Of a stretch of 64,000 nucleotides of DNA, positions 9,006 to 17,800 are shown one piece after another. The position numbers and the translations under genes are program-made. Origin of the DNA: Actinophytocola sp963729115 (GTDB lineage Bacteria; Actinomycetota; Actinomycetes; Mycobacteriales; Pseudonocardiaceae); contig CAVSMR010000012.1 in NCBI GenBank assembly GCA_963729115.1, positions 1-64,000 of the forward strand, written 5' to 3'. The number at the start of each line of letters is the position of its first letter. The stretch's first letter is position 1. The notes under the pieces were generated by a model, which did no database searches, was not told the DNA's origin, and was given only the letters and a program-made list of their open reading frames with translations.

Positions 9006-12000
9006 ATGCAAACCTGGGCGAAGCGCGGTCTCCAGACCGCGCTAGTGACCGGTGGTTTGCTGATGCTGGGTACCGGCATCGCTTCTGCCGACGAGGACGT
9101 CAACCCCGATCGTCCGGCGTCGCCGCTCGACGGGTCCGTACGGGTCCCCGTCCACTTGGACAACAACGCACTCGGCACGCCGCTCGGACAGCGCTACCTG
9201 CCGAGCCTGGACAAGGAGCTGCGGGTCAGCGTCAAGGAGCTGACCCACGCCGTGCCGATGGCGCACCCGGCCACCGAGGCCATCGCGCCCGTGGTGGACA
9301 CGGCGAAGACCGCCGCCGCCCCGGTCGCCGGCTCGGCGGCCGACAAGGCGAACCCCACGCTGGACGGGGTCAGCGCGCAGGCCAAGCCGCTGACCGACAA
9401 GACGACGCCGCTGGCGAACGAGATCAACGCCGTCACCGGCAAGGCCAACATCCCGCCGGTGCCCGCGCTGCCGACACCCACCGTGCCGCACGTGGACAAC
9501 ACGTTCGAGGGCAACCGGATCGACGGTGACGTGATCGCCCCGGTCGACATCTCCGGCAACGCCATCGGCCTGCTCGGCAAGGCCAGGGTGCGGAACTACT
9601 CGTCGCAGTCCTACGGCGACGACGAGTCCGTCCTGTCCGACGGCTCCTGCGGGTTCCTCGCCGGCAACGTGGTCGACCTCGACTGGGCACTGCCCGTGCA
9701 GGTCACCGGCAACGCGATCTCCGGCCTCGGCAAGGCCGACGCCACCAGCACCGCGACGCAGGACACCGCGGTGACGAGTGACGTCACGACCGATGGCAGC
9801 GGCGGCGTGCTGTCCGGCGGCGTGCTGGCGGGCCAGTGGGCGACGCCGGTTCAGGTCAACGGCAACGCGATCTCCGGCGCCGGTCACTCGCGGGCCAAGT
9901 CCACCGCCGACTCGACCGCCACCGCGGGTGGCCCGGTCCTCACCTCCGGGCAGGACAGCCTCGGCGGCGGCACCATCGGCGCGCTGCCGGTCGCCACCCC
10001 GCTGGAGGCCAACGGCAACGCGCTCACCGGTGCGGGCAAGGCGGACGCCACGTCCGACACCACCGCCACGGCGACGGCCGGCGGGCTGCGCGACGGCCTC
10101 TACGACGTGCCGACCTACCTCGAGACCAACGGCGACCCCGCCGTGGCCGCGGGCAGCGTCGTCACGCCCGCGGTGAGTGGTCCGGTCCTGGCCTGCGGCG
10201 ACGCCGTCGCGGGCGCGGGCACGGGGTCGTCCGACTGCACGAGCGACACCACGACGACGGCCGGTGGCCTCACCCGCAGCACCGGCGAGGACTCGCTCCT
10301 CTCCGGCACCACCGCGCCAGTCCCGGTGGCCGTGCCCGTCGAGGGGTTCGGCAACGGCGTGGCCGGGGCCGGTGACGCCGACGCGCTCGCCGACAACACC
10401 GTCAGCACGAAGGCCGGTGACGACTCCTACACCCGCGGGCACGACAGCGTGCTCTCGGGCACGGTCGCGAGCGCCGCGCCTACCGGGCCGGTCGACGTGT
10501 TCGGCAACGCGGTGGCCGGCGCGGGCACCGCCGTCGCGGACGCCACGCAGACGGCGGACGTCGAGAACACCGGCCACATCGGCACGACCGGCGACAGCTC
10601 GGTCGGCGGCGGCAACATGGTCACCGCGCCGCTCGCGGCCCCGGTCGAGGGCTTCGGCAACGTGGCCGGTGCGGCCGGTACCGCGGAGGCCGCGGCGTCG
10701 GAGACCAAGACGGTCGTCGCCGACGGCGGCGGCAACACGAATGACGACAGCGCGTTCCTCGCCTCGAACAACATCACCACCCCGGTCGCGAGCGCGGTGC
10801 AGGCGTTCGGCAACGGCGGCGGCGCGGTGGCGTTCACCGACGCCGACGCGACCTCCGACACCGAGGTGGTCGCGGGCGGCGTCTCGGAGGCGGCCGGCTA
10901 CGGCGGCCTCGGCTCCGGCAACATCGGCCAGACCCCGGTCGCGCTGCCCGCCCAGCTGTTCGGCAACGGCGCGGGCGCGCTCTCCCGCGGCCACCAGGAC
11001 GCCACCAACACCACGGCGATGACCGCGGGCGGCGACGCCTTCACCGAAGGCAAGCGCGGCGTGCTGTCCGGCAACATCGTGTCCGGTCCCGTCGGCACGG
11101 CCGGCCAGGCCTTCGGCGAGTCGGTCGCGGCGGCCGGCTTCAACAAGGCCGGCGCGGCCTCGGACACGACGTCCACGGCCGGCGGTGACGTCGAGACCGA
11201 CGGCACCTGGGGCGTGGGTACCGGCAACGTGGTCAGCCCGCAGGGGCTCGTGAACGCCCAGAGCTTCGCGGCGGCCGCGTCCGGCGTCGGCGGGTTCAAC
11301 TCCACCGGCGCGTACAGCACCTCCGACACGAACTCCGGCGGCGACATCGACACGGCGGGCGACCACGGCTTCCTGGCCGGCAACCTGGTCGACGTGCCGG
11401 CTGCCGCGGTGGCCCACCCGTTCGGTGACGCGGTCTCCGCGGTCGCCAGCCACTCCGAGTCGGTCGCCGACAACGTGAGCAGCAGCTCGGCCGGTGGCAC
11501 GTCCACCACGAGCAGCAGGGGCGGTTCGCTGTCGGGCATCGACGGCACGATCCCGGTCGGCGGCCACGCGCCGGTCTACGACGTGCCGGTGGAGGTGCTC
11601 GCCCGGGCGATCACCGAATCGTCCGACGCGAGCGAGGTGTCCGTCGGCGAGAGCGCCGGGCAGCTGGACATCCCGCTCAGCGGTGGTGGCATGTCGCCGA
11701 CCGACCTCCCGTCGCTGACGGGTCGCGCGGCCGGGCGCTCGATGCCGGCCGGCGACGTGCCGTTCGCGGGCGTGTTCTCCGGCGTGCTCGACGGGCTCAC
11801 CGGGGCGGGCGAGTACCACGTACTGCCCTACCCGATGCCGCAGTCGCGCTCGGACGTCCCGTTCGACGCTGTCCCCGGCGGCCTGCCGGTGCTGGGTGAC
11901 CTGCCGGCGGCCGGCGACCTGATGGACCCGATGGCGGTTCCGCCGACGGTGCCGACGGTGCCGACCGTGCCGACGGTTCCGGGCGGGATGCCCGACGCTC

Positions 12001-12248
12001 CGGCCGTGCTGGCGGGTGTGCTGGCCATCGGTGACCTCGCGGACGTCTCGCCGCAGGTGCCCGCCGCTCCGGCGATGCCGGGCGGCACGAACCCGTTGGC
12101 GATGGTCCCGGCTCTCGGCGGTGCGGACCTGACGGAGATCGTGCCCAACGTCCCGTCCGCCGGTGACGGGACGGACGTGGGCGGCACCTCGCTGTCCGCG
12201 ACGCGGGCCGCGCTGGCCAGCCTGTTCATCAGCCACCCGATCGCCTGA
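9006..12248 (+). CDS. Secreted 1080-aa protein with chaplin-like repeats
   Basis: ATG 9006 sits behind AAAGGAG and is followed by a clear signal peptide (MQTWAKRGLQTALVTGGLLM ending ASADE). A helical region (to about residue 165) is followed by about 13 imperfect units of about 50 aa whose core is G-x-x-x-GN-(about 8)-PV-x-(2)-x-GNAV-x-G-x-G, then a T/S/D-rich tail. The core resembles the SGNxxQxPVxVPVxxCGNxVxxxG motif of chaplins, but nearly all cysteines are gone. The C-terminal third has a VPTVPTVPTVP run and no LPXTG anchor. Probably a hydrophobic surface or amyloid-like layer protein. Function is inferred only from repeat similarity. Confidence 0.85.
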   Translation: MQTWAKRGLQTALVTGGLLMLGTGIASADEDVNPDRPASPLDGSVRVPVHLDNNALGTPLGQRYLPSLDKELRVSVKELTHAVPMAHPATEAIAPVVDTAKTAAAPVAGSAADKANPTLDGVSAQAKPLTDKTTPLANEINAVTGKANIPPVPALPTPTVPHVDNTFEGNRIDGDVIAPVDISGNAIGLLGKARVRNYSSQSYGDDESVLSDGSCGFLAGNVVDLDWALPVQVTGNAISGLGKADATSTATQDTAVTSDVTTDGSGGVLSGGVLAGQWATPVQVNGNAISGAGHSRAKSTADSTATAGGPVLTSGQDSLGGGTIGALPVATPLEANGNALTGAGKADATSDTTATATAGGLRDGLYDVPTYLETNGDPAVAAGSVVTPAVSGPVLACGDAVAGAGTGSSDCTSDTTTTAGGLTRSTGEDSLLSGTTAPVPVAVPVEGFGNGVAGAGDADALADNTVSTKAGDDSYTRGHDSVLSGTVASAAPTGPVDVFGNAVAGAGTAVADATQTADVENTGHIGTTGDSSVGGGNMVTAPLAAPVEGFGNVAGAAGTAEAAASETKTVVADGGGNTNDDSAFLASNNITTPVASAVQAFGNGGGAVAFTDADATSDTEVVAGGVSEAAGYGGLGSGNIGQTPVALPAQLFGNGAGALSRGHQDATNTTAMTAGGDAFTEGKRGVLSGNIVSGPVGTAGQAFGESVAAAGFNKAGAASDTTSTAGGDVETDGTWGVGTGNVVSPQGLVNAQSFAAAASGVGGFNSTGAYSTSDTNSGGDIDTAGDHGFLAGNLVDVPAAAVAHPFGDAVSAVASHSESVADNVSSSSAGGTSTTSSRGGSLSGIDGTIPVGGHAPVYDVPVEVLARAITESSDASEVSVGESAGQLDIPLSGGGMSPTDLPSLTGRAAGRSMPAGDVPFAGVFSGVLDGLTGAGEYHVLPYPMPQSRSDVPFDAVPGGLPVLGDLPAAGDLMDPMAVPPTVPTVPTVPTVPGGMPDAPAVLAGVLAIGDLADVSPQVPAAPAMPGGTNPLAMVPALGGADLTEIVPNVPSAGDGTDVGGTSLSATRAALASLFISHPIA
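9504..11520 (+). repeat. About 13 in-frame units of about 150 bp (50 aa)
   Basis: Units begin at phrases such as GFLAGNVVD, GVLSGGVLA, SLGGGTIGA, SVLSGTVAS, GLGSGNIGQ, GVLSGNIVS, GVGTGNVVS and GFLAGNLVD. Each continues to a GNAI/GNAV/GNGV-type core about 20 residues later. The units are diverged at the DNA level and so are old duplications. One copy (around 10135-10260) keeps a cysteine pair (LACGDAV, SSDCTS). Confidence 0.8.
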
Positions 12249-12267
12249 CCGGATCGCGTGACAAGGA

Positions 12268-12296
12268 GGGCCCGGGAGCCACGTGCTCCCGGGCCC
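12268..12296. terminator. Strong terminator hairpin between convergent genes
   Basis: GGGCCCGGGAGC and GCTCCCGGGCCC form a perfect 12-bp stem with loop CACGT. It lies 19 bp after the repeat-protein stop and 22 bp before the dnaB stop, so it can serve both strands. Confidence 0.85.
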
Positions 12297-12318
12297 TTCG
12301 CCGCGTGATGCGGCAGAG

Positions 12319-13692
12319 CTAGCCGTGGGCGAGGTCGGCGAAGCGGGAGTAGTGCAGCTGGTGCGCGACGGTCACCGTCGTGGTCGGGCCGGCGCGGTGC
12401 TTCGCCAGGATCAGGTCGGCCTCGCCGGCGCGGGGGTCGTCGCGTTCCCAGGCGTCCGGGCGGTGGATCAGCACGACCATGTCCGCGTCCTGCTCCAGGG
12501 AGCCGGACTCGCGCAGGTCGGCGAGCATGGGGCGCTTGTCCGTACGTTGCTCGGGGCCGCGGTTCAGCTGGCTGATCGCCACGACCGGCACCTCGAGCTC
12601 CTTAGCCAGCAGCTTCAGCTGCCGGGAGAACTCCGAGACCTCCTGCTGGCGGGACTCGACCCGCTTGCCGGACGTCATCAGCTGCATGTAGTCGACGATG
12701 ATCAGCTTCAGGTCGTTGCGCTGCTTGATCCGCCGGGCCTTCGCGCGGATCTCCATCATCGTCATGTTCGGGGAGTCGTCGACGAACAGCGGCGCCTCGC
12801 TGACCTCGCTCATCCGCCGCGCCAGCCGCGTCCAGTCGTCGTCGGTCATGCGGCCGCCACGCATGTCCGCGAGGCGGATCTTGGCCTCGGCGGAGAGCAT
12901 GCGCATGACGATCTCGGTGCGGCTCATCTCCAGGGAGAAGATCACGCTGGTCATGCCGTGCTTGACCGAACAGGACCGCGCGAAGTCCAGCCCGAGCGTG
13001 GACTTACCGATACCGGGGCGGGCCGCAACGATGATCATCTGGCCCGGGTGCAGGCCGTTGGTGACCGCGTCCAGGTCCTCGAACCCGGTCGGCACGCCGA
13101 GCGACGCGCCGCCCCGGGAGGCGATCGCGTCGATCTCGTCCATCGTCGGCTGGAGCAGCTCCTCGAGCGCGACGTAGTCCTCGCTCATCCGCCGCTCGGT
13201 CACGTCGTAGATCGACGACTGCGCGCGGTCGACGATCTCGTTGACGTCCGCGCCGTCCGACCCCGCGTATCCCAGCTGCACGATCCGCGTGCCGGCCTCG
13301 ACGAGCCGCCGCAGGATCGCCTTCTCCGCGACGATCTCGGCGTAGTAGCCCGCGTTCGCGGCCGTCGGCACCGTGGCGATCAGCGTGTGCAGGTACGGCG
13401 CGCCGCCCACGCGGCGCAGCTCGCTGCGCCGCTCCAGCTCGGCCGAGACGGTGACGGCGTCGGCCGGCTCGCCACGGCTGTACAGGTCGAGCACGCAGTC
13501 GTACACGGCCTGATGCGCAGGGCGGTAGAAGTCCCCCGGGCGCAGCACCTCGACGACGTCCGCGATGGCGTCCTTCGACAGCATCATGCCGCCGAGCACG
13601 CTTTGCTCCGCGGCCAGATCCTGGGGCGGTTGCCGGTCGAGCGCACCTTCCGCGGGGGCGGCCGCGGGCGGACGGTCATCGGTCAACGCCAC
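12319..13692 (-). CDS. dnaB: Replicative DNA helicase DnaB
   Basis: 457 aa. The N-terminal domain (PPQDLAAEQSVLGGMMLS) is followed by the RecA-like helicase core with Walker A ARPGIGKSTLGLDFAR, Walker B LIIVDYMQLM, and the SQLNRGPEQR and DLRESGSLEQDADMV motifs. It unwinds duplex DNA ahead of the replisome as a hexamer. Unlike several mycobacterial DnaB proteins it carries no intein, since the Walker A region is uninterrupted. The start is GTG 13692. It follows the rpsF operon on the same strand after a 500-bp gap, as in mycobacteria. Confidence 0.96.
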   Translation of the reverse strand: MALTDDRPPAAAPAEGALDRQPPQDLAAEQSVLGGMMLSKDAIADVVEVLRPGDFYRPAHQAVYDCVLDLYSRGEPADAVTVSAELERRSELRRVGGAPYLHTLIATVPTAANAGYYAEIVAEKAILRRLVEAGTRIVQLGYAGSDGADVNEIVDRAQSSIYDVTERRMSEDYVALEELLQPTMDEIDAIASRGGASLGVPTGFEDLDAVTNGLHPGQMIIVAARPGIGKSTLGLDFARSCSVKHGMTSVIFSLEMSRTEIVMRMLSAEAKIRLADMRGGRMTDDDWTRLARRMSEVSEAPLFVDDSPNMTMMEIRAKARRIKQRNDLKLIIVDYMQLMTSGKRVESRQQEVSEFSRQLKLLAKELEVPVVAISQLNRGPEQRTDKRPMLADLRESGSLEQDADMVVLIHRPDAWERDDPRAGEADLILAKHRAGPTTTVTVAHQLHYSRFADLAHG

Positions 13693-13887
13693 CGAGAACC
13701 CCTCCTCGAAAATCGCACGGGTGTTCGATAATACACGTTAGGCACCTGCCGTGCGTGCGTAAAGAACCCCAGGATCATCGGCGTGTCGCCGGTGTCGGCC
13801 GAAGCCCGTTGCTACGCAGAGCAAGGAACCTGGCGAGGAGGTTAGAGGTGCCGGCCGTGCCGTGCCAAACCCCGCTGGGGACGCTTG

Positions 13888-14109
13888 TGTGGACAACCTG
13901 GGGATGCCGTGGGGCAACGAACCACAGGCGCGATTCCACGTGGGGACAACCTGTGGACAGCCGACGCGGCTGGAGACATATGCGCTGATCAGAGCCTGTG
14001 TACAGGTTGTGGAAAAACTAACCCGGCGAACCCCGGCGTGTCGTGTGGAATCGCCTCGTCGGCGTGTCGCCCGACCCGCTCTCCGGTGGGTTAACCCACA
14101 TGTGGATAA
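13888..14109. promoter_or_regulatory. Cluster of DnaA-box-like 9-mers in the rplI-dnaB gap (13693-14190)
   Basis: The gap contains TGTGGACAA at 13888-13896 and TGTGGATAA at 14101-14109, both exact complements of DnaA boxes (TTGTCCACA, TTATCCACA). One-mismatch copies lie at 13952-13960 (TGTGGACAG) and 14008-14016 (TGTGGAAAA), with a weaker copy at 14044-14052. All four exact or near copies share one orientation. No protein or RNA gene is seen in the rest of the gap, which must also hold the dnaB promoter. Confidence 0.55.
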
Positions 14110-14127
14110 CTCGGGGGACACCAACAA

Positions 14128-14160
14128 CCCCGTGCCGGGCTCGGTGAACCTGGCACGGGG
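14128..14160 (-). terminator. Terminator of the rpsF operon
   Basis: Reading leftward, CCCCGTGCC pairs with GGCACGGGG across a 15-nt loop, followed on the minus strand by TTGTTGG. It lies 30 bp beyond the rplI stop. Confidence 0.65.
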
Positions 14161-14190
14161 CTGAGGCGAGCGTAGTTACTCTCCGTATGC

Positions 14191-14643
14191 TCAGCCGGCG
14201 GTGACGTCGACCTTGAACGAGACGGTGACCTCCGGGTGCAACCGCACGCTGACGGAGTGCTTGCCGACGGTCTTGATATGACCGGACAGCTCGACGGTGC
14301 GCTTGTCGAGCACCGGGCCGCCGGCGGACTTGACCGCGGTGACGATGTCGGCCGTGGTGACCGACCCGAAGAGCTTGCCCGAGCCGGCCGCGGCCTTGGC
14401 CCGCAGCGGCACCGGGTCGATGCTCTCGAGCGCGGCCTTGACCTCCTGCGCGTGGTCCAGACCCCGGATCGCCCGCGCGTTCTGCGCGCGGCGGATGGTC
14501 TGCACCTGCTTCTCCGCGCCCTTGCTCGCGGGGATCGCGAGCGAGCGCGGCAGCAGGAAGTTGCGACCGTAGCCGTCCTTGACCTCGACGATGTCGCCCG
14601 GCCCACCGAGGCCGGTCACGTCGGCGGTGAGGATGAGTTTCAT
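14191..14643 (-). CDS. rplI: 50S ribosomal protein bL9
   Basis: 150 aa, starting at ATG 14643 behind AGGAG. The N-terminal domain shows the L9 signature (GDIVEVKDGYGRNFLLPRSL), followed by the long connecting helix and the C-terminal domain (KLFGSVTTADIVTAV). It binds 23S rRNA at the base of the L1 stalk. It is the last gene of rpsF-ssb-rpsR-rplI, 14 bp after rpsR. Confidence 0.96.
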   Translation of the reverse strand: MKLILTADVTGLGGPGDIVEVKDGYGRNFLLPRSLAIPASKGAEKQVQTIRRAQNARAIRGLDHAQEVKAALESIDPVPLRAKAAAGSGKLFGSVTTADIVTAVKSAGGPVLDKRTVELSGHIKTVGKHSVSVRLHPEVTVSFKVDVTAG

Positions 14644-14657
14644 CTGCGAACTCCTGA

Positions 14658-14909
14658 TCAGCGCGCGGTCGAGGTGTAGGGCAGCAGCGCCATCTCCCGC
14701 GCGTTCTTCACCGCGATGGCGACGTCGCGCTGGTGCTGGCTGCAGTTGCCGGTCACCCGGCGGGCGCGGATCTTGCCCCGGTCGGAGATGTACTTCCGCA
14801 GCAGCGTCGTGTCCTTGTAGTCGATCTGCTGCGCCTCGCCCTTGGACTTCTTCGCCTTGCAGAACACGCAAACCTTCTTCTTGGGCTTGCGAATGGGTGG
14901 CTTGGCCAC
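14658..14909 (-). CDS. rpsR: 30S ribosomal protein bS18, zinc-binding form
   Basis: 83 aa with the S18 core (IDYKDTTLLRKYISDRGKI, RARRVTGNCSQHQRDVA). The cysteines in VCVFCKAKK together with C/H in GNCSQHQ match the C+ (zinc-binding) form. Actinobacteria often encode a second C- paralogue elsewhere for zinc starvation. It binds S6 on the platform of the small subunit, in keeping with rpsF in the same operon. Confidence 0.95.
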   Translation of the reverse strand: MAKPPIRKPKKKVCVFCKAKKSKGEAQQIDYKDTTLLRKYISDRGKIRARRVTGNCSQHQRDVAIAVKNAREMALLPYTSTAR

Positions 14910-14952
14910 GGTGGTCTCCCGAAAACTAGTCAGTCAGTGGATGCGGTGTCGG

Positions 14953-15447
14953 TCAGAACGGGGGCTCGTCGCTGAAGCCGCCGCTGCCACCGGAGGTGGC
15001 ACCGGCAGGCGGCGCGGAGCCCCACGGGTCGTCGGCTGGCGCGCCGCCGGAGCTGGCGCCGTAGCCGCCCCCGCCGCTGCCGCGACTCACCTTGTTGACC
15101 TTCGCGGTGGCGTACCGCAGCGACGGGCCGATCTCGTCGACCTCCAGCTCGACCACAGTGCGCTTCTCGCCCTCACGGGTCTCGAAGGAGCGCTGCTTGA
15201 GCCGACCGCTGACGATGACGCGGGCGCCGCGCGTGAGCGACTCGGCCACGTTCTCAGCGGACTGACGCCAGATGTTGCACCGCAGGAAGAGCGCCTCGCC
15301 GTCCTTCCATTCGCCGCTCTGGCGGTCGAACGTCCGGGGCGTCGAAGCGACGGTGAAGTTGGCCACCGCGGCGCCGGACTGCGTGAACCGCAGCTCCGGG
15401 TCGGCGGTGAGGTTGCCGATCACTGTGATGACGGTATCGCCGGCCAT
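14953..15447 (-). CDS. ssb: Single-stranded DNA-binding protein
   Basis: 164 aa. The OB-fold occupies about residues 1-115 (VITVIGNLTADPELRFTQSG, FLRCNIWRQSAENVAESL). A Gly/Ser/Ala-rich linker leads to the acidic tip GGFSDEPPF, the usual docking tail for repair and replication partners. The location between rpsF and rpsR is the canonical actinobacterial one, so this is the main replicative SSB. Confidence 0.96.
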   Translation of the reverse strand: MAGDTVITVIGNLTADPELRFTQSGAAVANFTVASTPRTFDRQSGEWKDGEALFLRCNIWRQSAENVAESLTRGARVIVSGRLKQRSFETREGEKRTVVELEVDEIGPSLRYATAKVNKVSRGSGGGGYGASSGGAPADDPWGSAPPAGATSGGSGGFSDEPPF

Positions 15448-15463
15448 GCTGTACCTCCCGGTC

Positions 15464-15760
15464 TCAGGCCCCCGCGGGGTCGCGCCGCAGGACCTTAGTC
15501 CGCAGCACTGACTCTTGAAGGCCGAGCTGGCGGTCCAGCTCCTTCACCGCGTCCGGATCCGCGTTCACGTCGAGCACCGCGTAGATGCCCTCGGTGTGCT
15601 TGTTGATCTCGAACGACAAGCGACGCTTGCCCCACACCTCGACCTTCTCCACGTTCCCGCCGGATGTGCGGATGACGTTGAGGAAGGTGTCCAGCGACGG
15701 CTGGACGGTGCGCTCGTCGAGAGTGGGATCGAGGATGACCATGACCTCGTAATGACGCAT
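15464..15760 (-). CDS. rpsF: 30S ribosomal protein bS6
   Basis: 98 aa from ATG 15760 (MRHYEVMVILDPTLDERTV). I chose this ATG because homologues begin there. An in-frame GTG nine bases upstream lies only three bases after the AGGAGG and is less likely. The strand KRRLSFEINKHTEGIYAVLD is typical. It is the first gene of the rpsF-ssb-rpsR-rplI operon. Confidence 0.94.
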   Translation of the reverse strand: MRHYEVMVILDPTLDERTVQPSLDTFLNVIRTSGGNVEKVEVWGKRRLSFEINKHTEGIYAVLDVNADPDAVKELDRQLGLQESVLRTKVLRRDPAGA

Positions 15761-15833
15761 GAAGACCACTCACCTCCTGTGGACTCGGCGGCCACGGACT
15801 CTCCGTGGCAGGAGGGGTCTTGCGAAAGACAGG

Positions 15834-16832
15834 CTACAGGGCGACGCCCGGCGCCCGGCGCAGCACCCAGGTTCGCACGAGCGCCGCCGTGACCACGGAC
15901 AACGCGAGGACCGCGAGCAGCACCGGCAGCGCGATCTTCTGGCCCTCCGGCGGGGTCAGCGCCTCCGCGCGGCCGGCCGCCTGGACGCCGTCGCCCTTGT
16001 TGTCCAGGCCGAGGATGCCGAACTCCGGGGTGTAGCCCGGCACGCTGCCGCCGTAGCGCACGCCCGGCGACGGGGAGAACAGGCCGGCCTGGGCGAAGGG
16101 CACCGAGCCGTAGTCGGCCATCGGCCAGCGGCCGAAGTCCCCGAGGCCCGGCTGGTACAGCGACCAGCCACCGGGCTGGTAGCCGCCGATCGGCGGCTGG
16201 TTCGGGGCGGGGACGTTCGTGCCGGGGTTGCCGGCACCGGGGCCGCCGCCACCCGGCGCGCCCGCGCCACCGCCCGGCGCGGAGCCGCCGCTACCGGGGA
16301 CGATCGAGCCGACCACCTTCTCGGAGGCGTCGGCGACGGCCTTCGTGCCGTCCTGCACCGGCGCGGTCGCGGTGTTCACGACGTTGACGACGATGCCGCA
16401 GCCCGAGGTGAGCACGCCCTGCACGCCGGAGACGATCTGGCCGAGCACGCCACCGATCAGCGGGATGGTCTGGATGGCAGCCTTGATGCGGGGCACGGCG
16501 GCGGCGGCGATGGTGCCGCCGGAGATCGTGGTGTCGGCGCTCGGCAGCGCGCCGAGCGGGATGTTGCCCATGTTCGTGACGCGGGCCTCGACCTGGCCGG
16601 CCAGGCCCGGACCGAGCAGCGGCACCGCGCGGACGACGTTCAGCACCGGCGCGAGCACCGCGGTCGGGCGCATCGACAGCGGGGTGCCGGCCTCGCCCTG
16701 GATCGAGGTGGAGCAGTCGCCGACCACGATGGGCTGCGAGGCGCTCGCGGACCCCCCGGACACGAGACCGATGACCGAGACGCCGAGGACGAGCGCCGCG
16801 GTCGCCACCAGACCACGGAGACGACCTCGCAT
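15834..16832 (-). CDS. Exported protein with C-terminal membrane anchor
   Basis: 332 aa from ATG 16832, chosen because GGGAGG lies 5 nt upstream. It has a signal peptide (MRGRLRGLVATAALVLGVSV ending SASA), a mature region with two lone cysteines (VGDCSTS, TSGCGIVV) that could pair, a Gly/Pro-rich linker around residues 190-230, and a final hydrophobic helix (ALPVLLAVLALSVVTAALV) followed by RRAP. That gives a wall-spanning protein tethered by its C-terminus. I do not recognise the family. It is transcribed downstream of rpsF in the opposite reading sense of nfo. Confidence 0.75.
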   Translation of the reverse strand: MRGRLRGLVATAALVLGVSVIGLVSGGSASASQPIVVGDCSTSIQGEAGTPLSMRPTAVLAPVLNVVRAVPLLGPGLAGQVEARVTNMGNIPLGALPSADTTISGGTIAAAAVPRIKAAIQTIPLIGGVLGQIVSGVQGVLTSGCGIVVNVVNTATAPVQDGTKAVADASEKVVGSIVPGSGGSAPGGGAGAPGGGGPGAGNPGTNVPAPNQPPIGGYQPGGWSLYQPGLGDFGRWPMADYGSVPFAQAGLFSPSPGVRYGGSVPGYTPEFGILGLDNKGDGVQAAGRAEALTPPEGQKIALPVLLAVLALSVVTAALVRTWVLRRAPGVAL

Positions 16833-17029
16833 GTTGTCCTCCCGGGTCACCCGTTGGTGGGGTATCCACCTACCAGACTCAACGACGGTAGCCCGCCCCG
16901 GGTGACGGTGACCAGGCGTACCGATTGTCGGTGCCAGGACGACCCGATCGGGGTAGGCCGTCCGGAGTAAGCGACGTACCGGCAGGCACCTCCGGTTTGC
17001 GTCAGACGCGGCGACTACGCTCGCTGGCC

Positions 17030-17800
17030 ATGAGCATCGGCGCCCACATCCACAGCGACGACCCGCTCGGCGCTGCGCGCGAGCGAGATGCGGACGTCGT
17101 TCAGTTCTTCCTCGGCGACCCGCAGAGCTGGAAGGCGCAGCCGCCGCACCCGCAGGCCGACGTGTTGCGCGAGGCGGGCATCGACGTCTTCGTCCACTCG
17201 CCGTACCCGGTCAACATCGCCTCGACGAACAACCGCATCCGGATCCCCTCGCGCAAGACGGTCACCCAGTACGCCGAGTCGGCCGCGGCCACCGGCGCGA
17301 AGGGCCTGATCGTCCACGGCGGGCACGTCACGCAGGGCGAGGACCCCGCCCAGGGCCTGGTCAACTGGCGGAAGTTCTTCGCGCGCCAGGCCGAGGCGGG
17401 CGGCTTCCCGCTGCCGATCCTCATCGAGAACACCGCCGGCGGCGACAACGCCATGGCCCGCAAGTTCGAGATGCTGGCCCGGCTGTGGGACGAGGTGGGC
17501 GAGTTCGGCGCCGGCTTCTGCCTCGACACGTGCCACGCGCACGCGGCCGGCGAGGACCTGGCCGGCATCGTCGACCGGGTCAAGGCGATCACCGGCCGCA
17601 TCGACCTGGTGCACCTGAACAGCTCCCGGGACGAGTTCGACTCCGCCCGGGACCGCCACGCCAACATCAAGGCTGGCATGATCGACCCTGAGCTGCTGGC
17701 GGCCGTGGCCAAGGAGGCCGGATCGCCGGTGGTGGTGGAGACCCCGGCCGATGGCCAGGCGGAGGACATCGCGTTCCTGCGCGAGGCCACGGGCCGGTGA
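17030..17800 (+). CDS. nfo: Deoxyribonuclease IV (AP endonuclease)
   Basis: 256 aa. This xylose-isomerase-like TIM barrel cleaves DNA 5' to abasic sites using three zinc ions. Recognisable metal-site motifs are IGAHIHSDDPLG, VFVHSPYPVNIAST, LIVHGGHV, ILIENTAGG, FCLDTCHAHAAG and HLNSSRDEFDSARDRHANI. The ATG at 17030 matches the conserved N-terminus (MSIGAHIH). Its TGA overlaps the GTG of the downstream glycosyltransferase (GTGA). Confidence 0.93.
   Translation: MSIGAHIHSDDPLGAARERDADVVQFFLGDPQSWKAQPPHPQADVLREAGIDVFVHSPYPVNIASTNNRIRIPSRKTVTQYAESAAATGAKGLIVHGGHVTQGEDPAQGLVNWRKFFARQAEAGGFPLPILIENTAGGDNAMARKFEMLARLWDEVGEFGAGFCLDTCHAHAAGEDLAGIVDRVKAITGRIDLVHLNSSRDEFDSARDRHANIKAGMIDPELLAAVAKEAGSPVVVETPADGQAEDIAFLREATGR

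Noticed and set aside
12319..13692. Possible intein in dnaB
   Set aside because: The Walker A region and all helicase motifs are continuous and the length is normal (457 aa).
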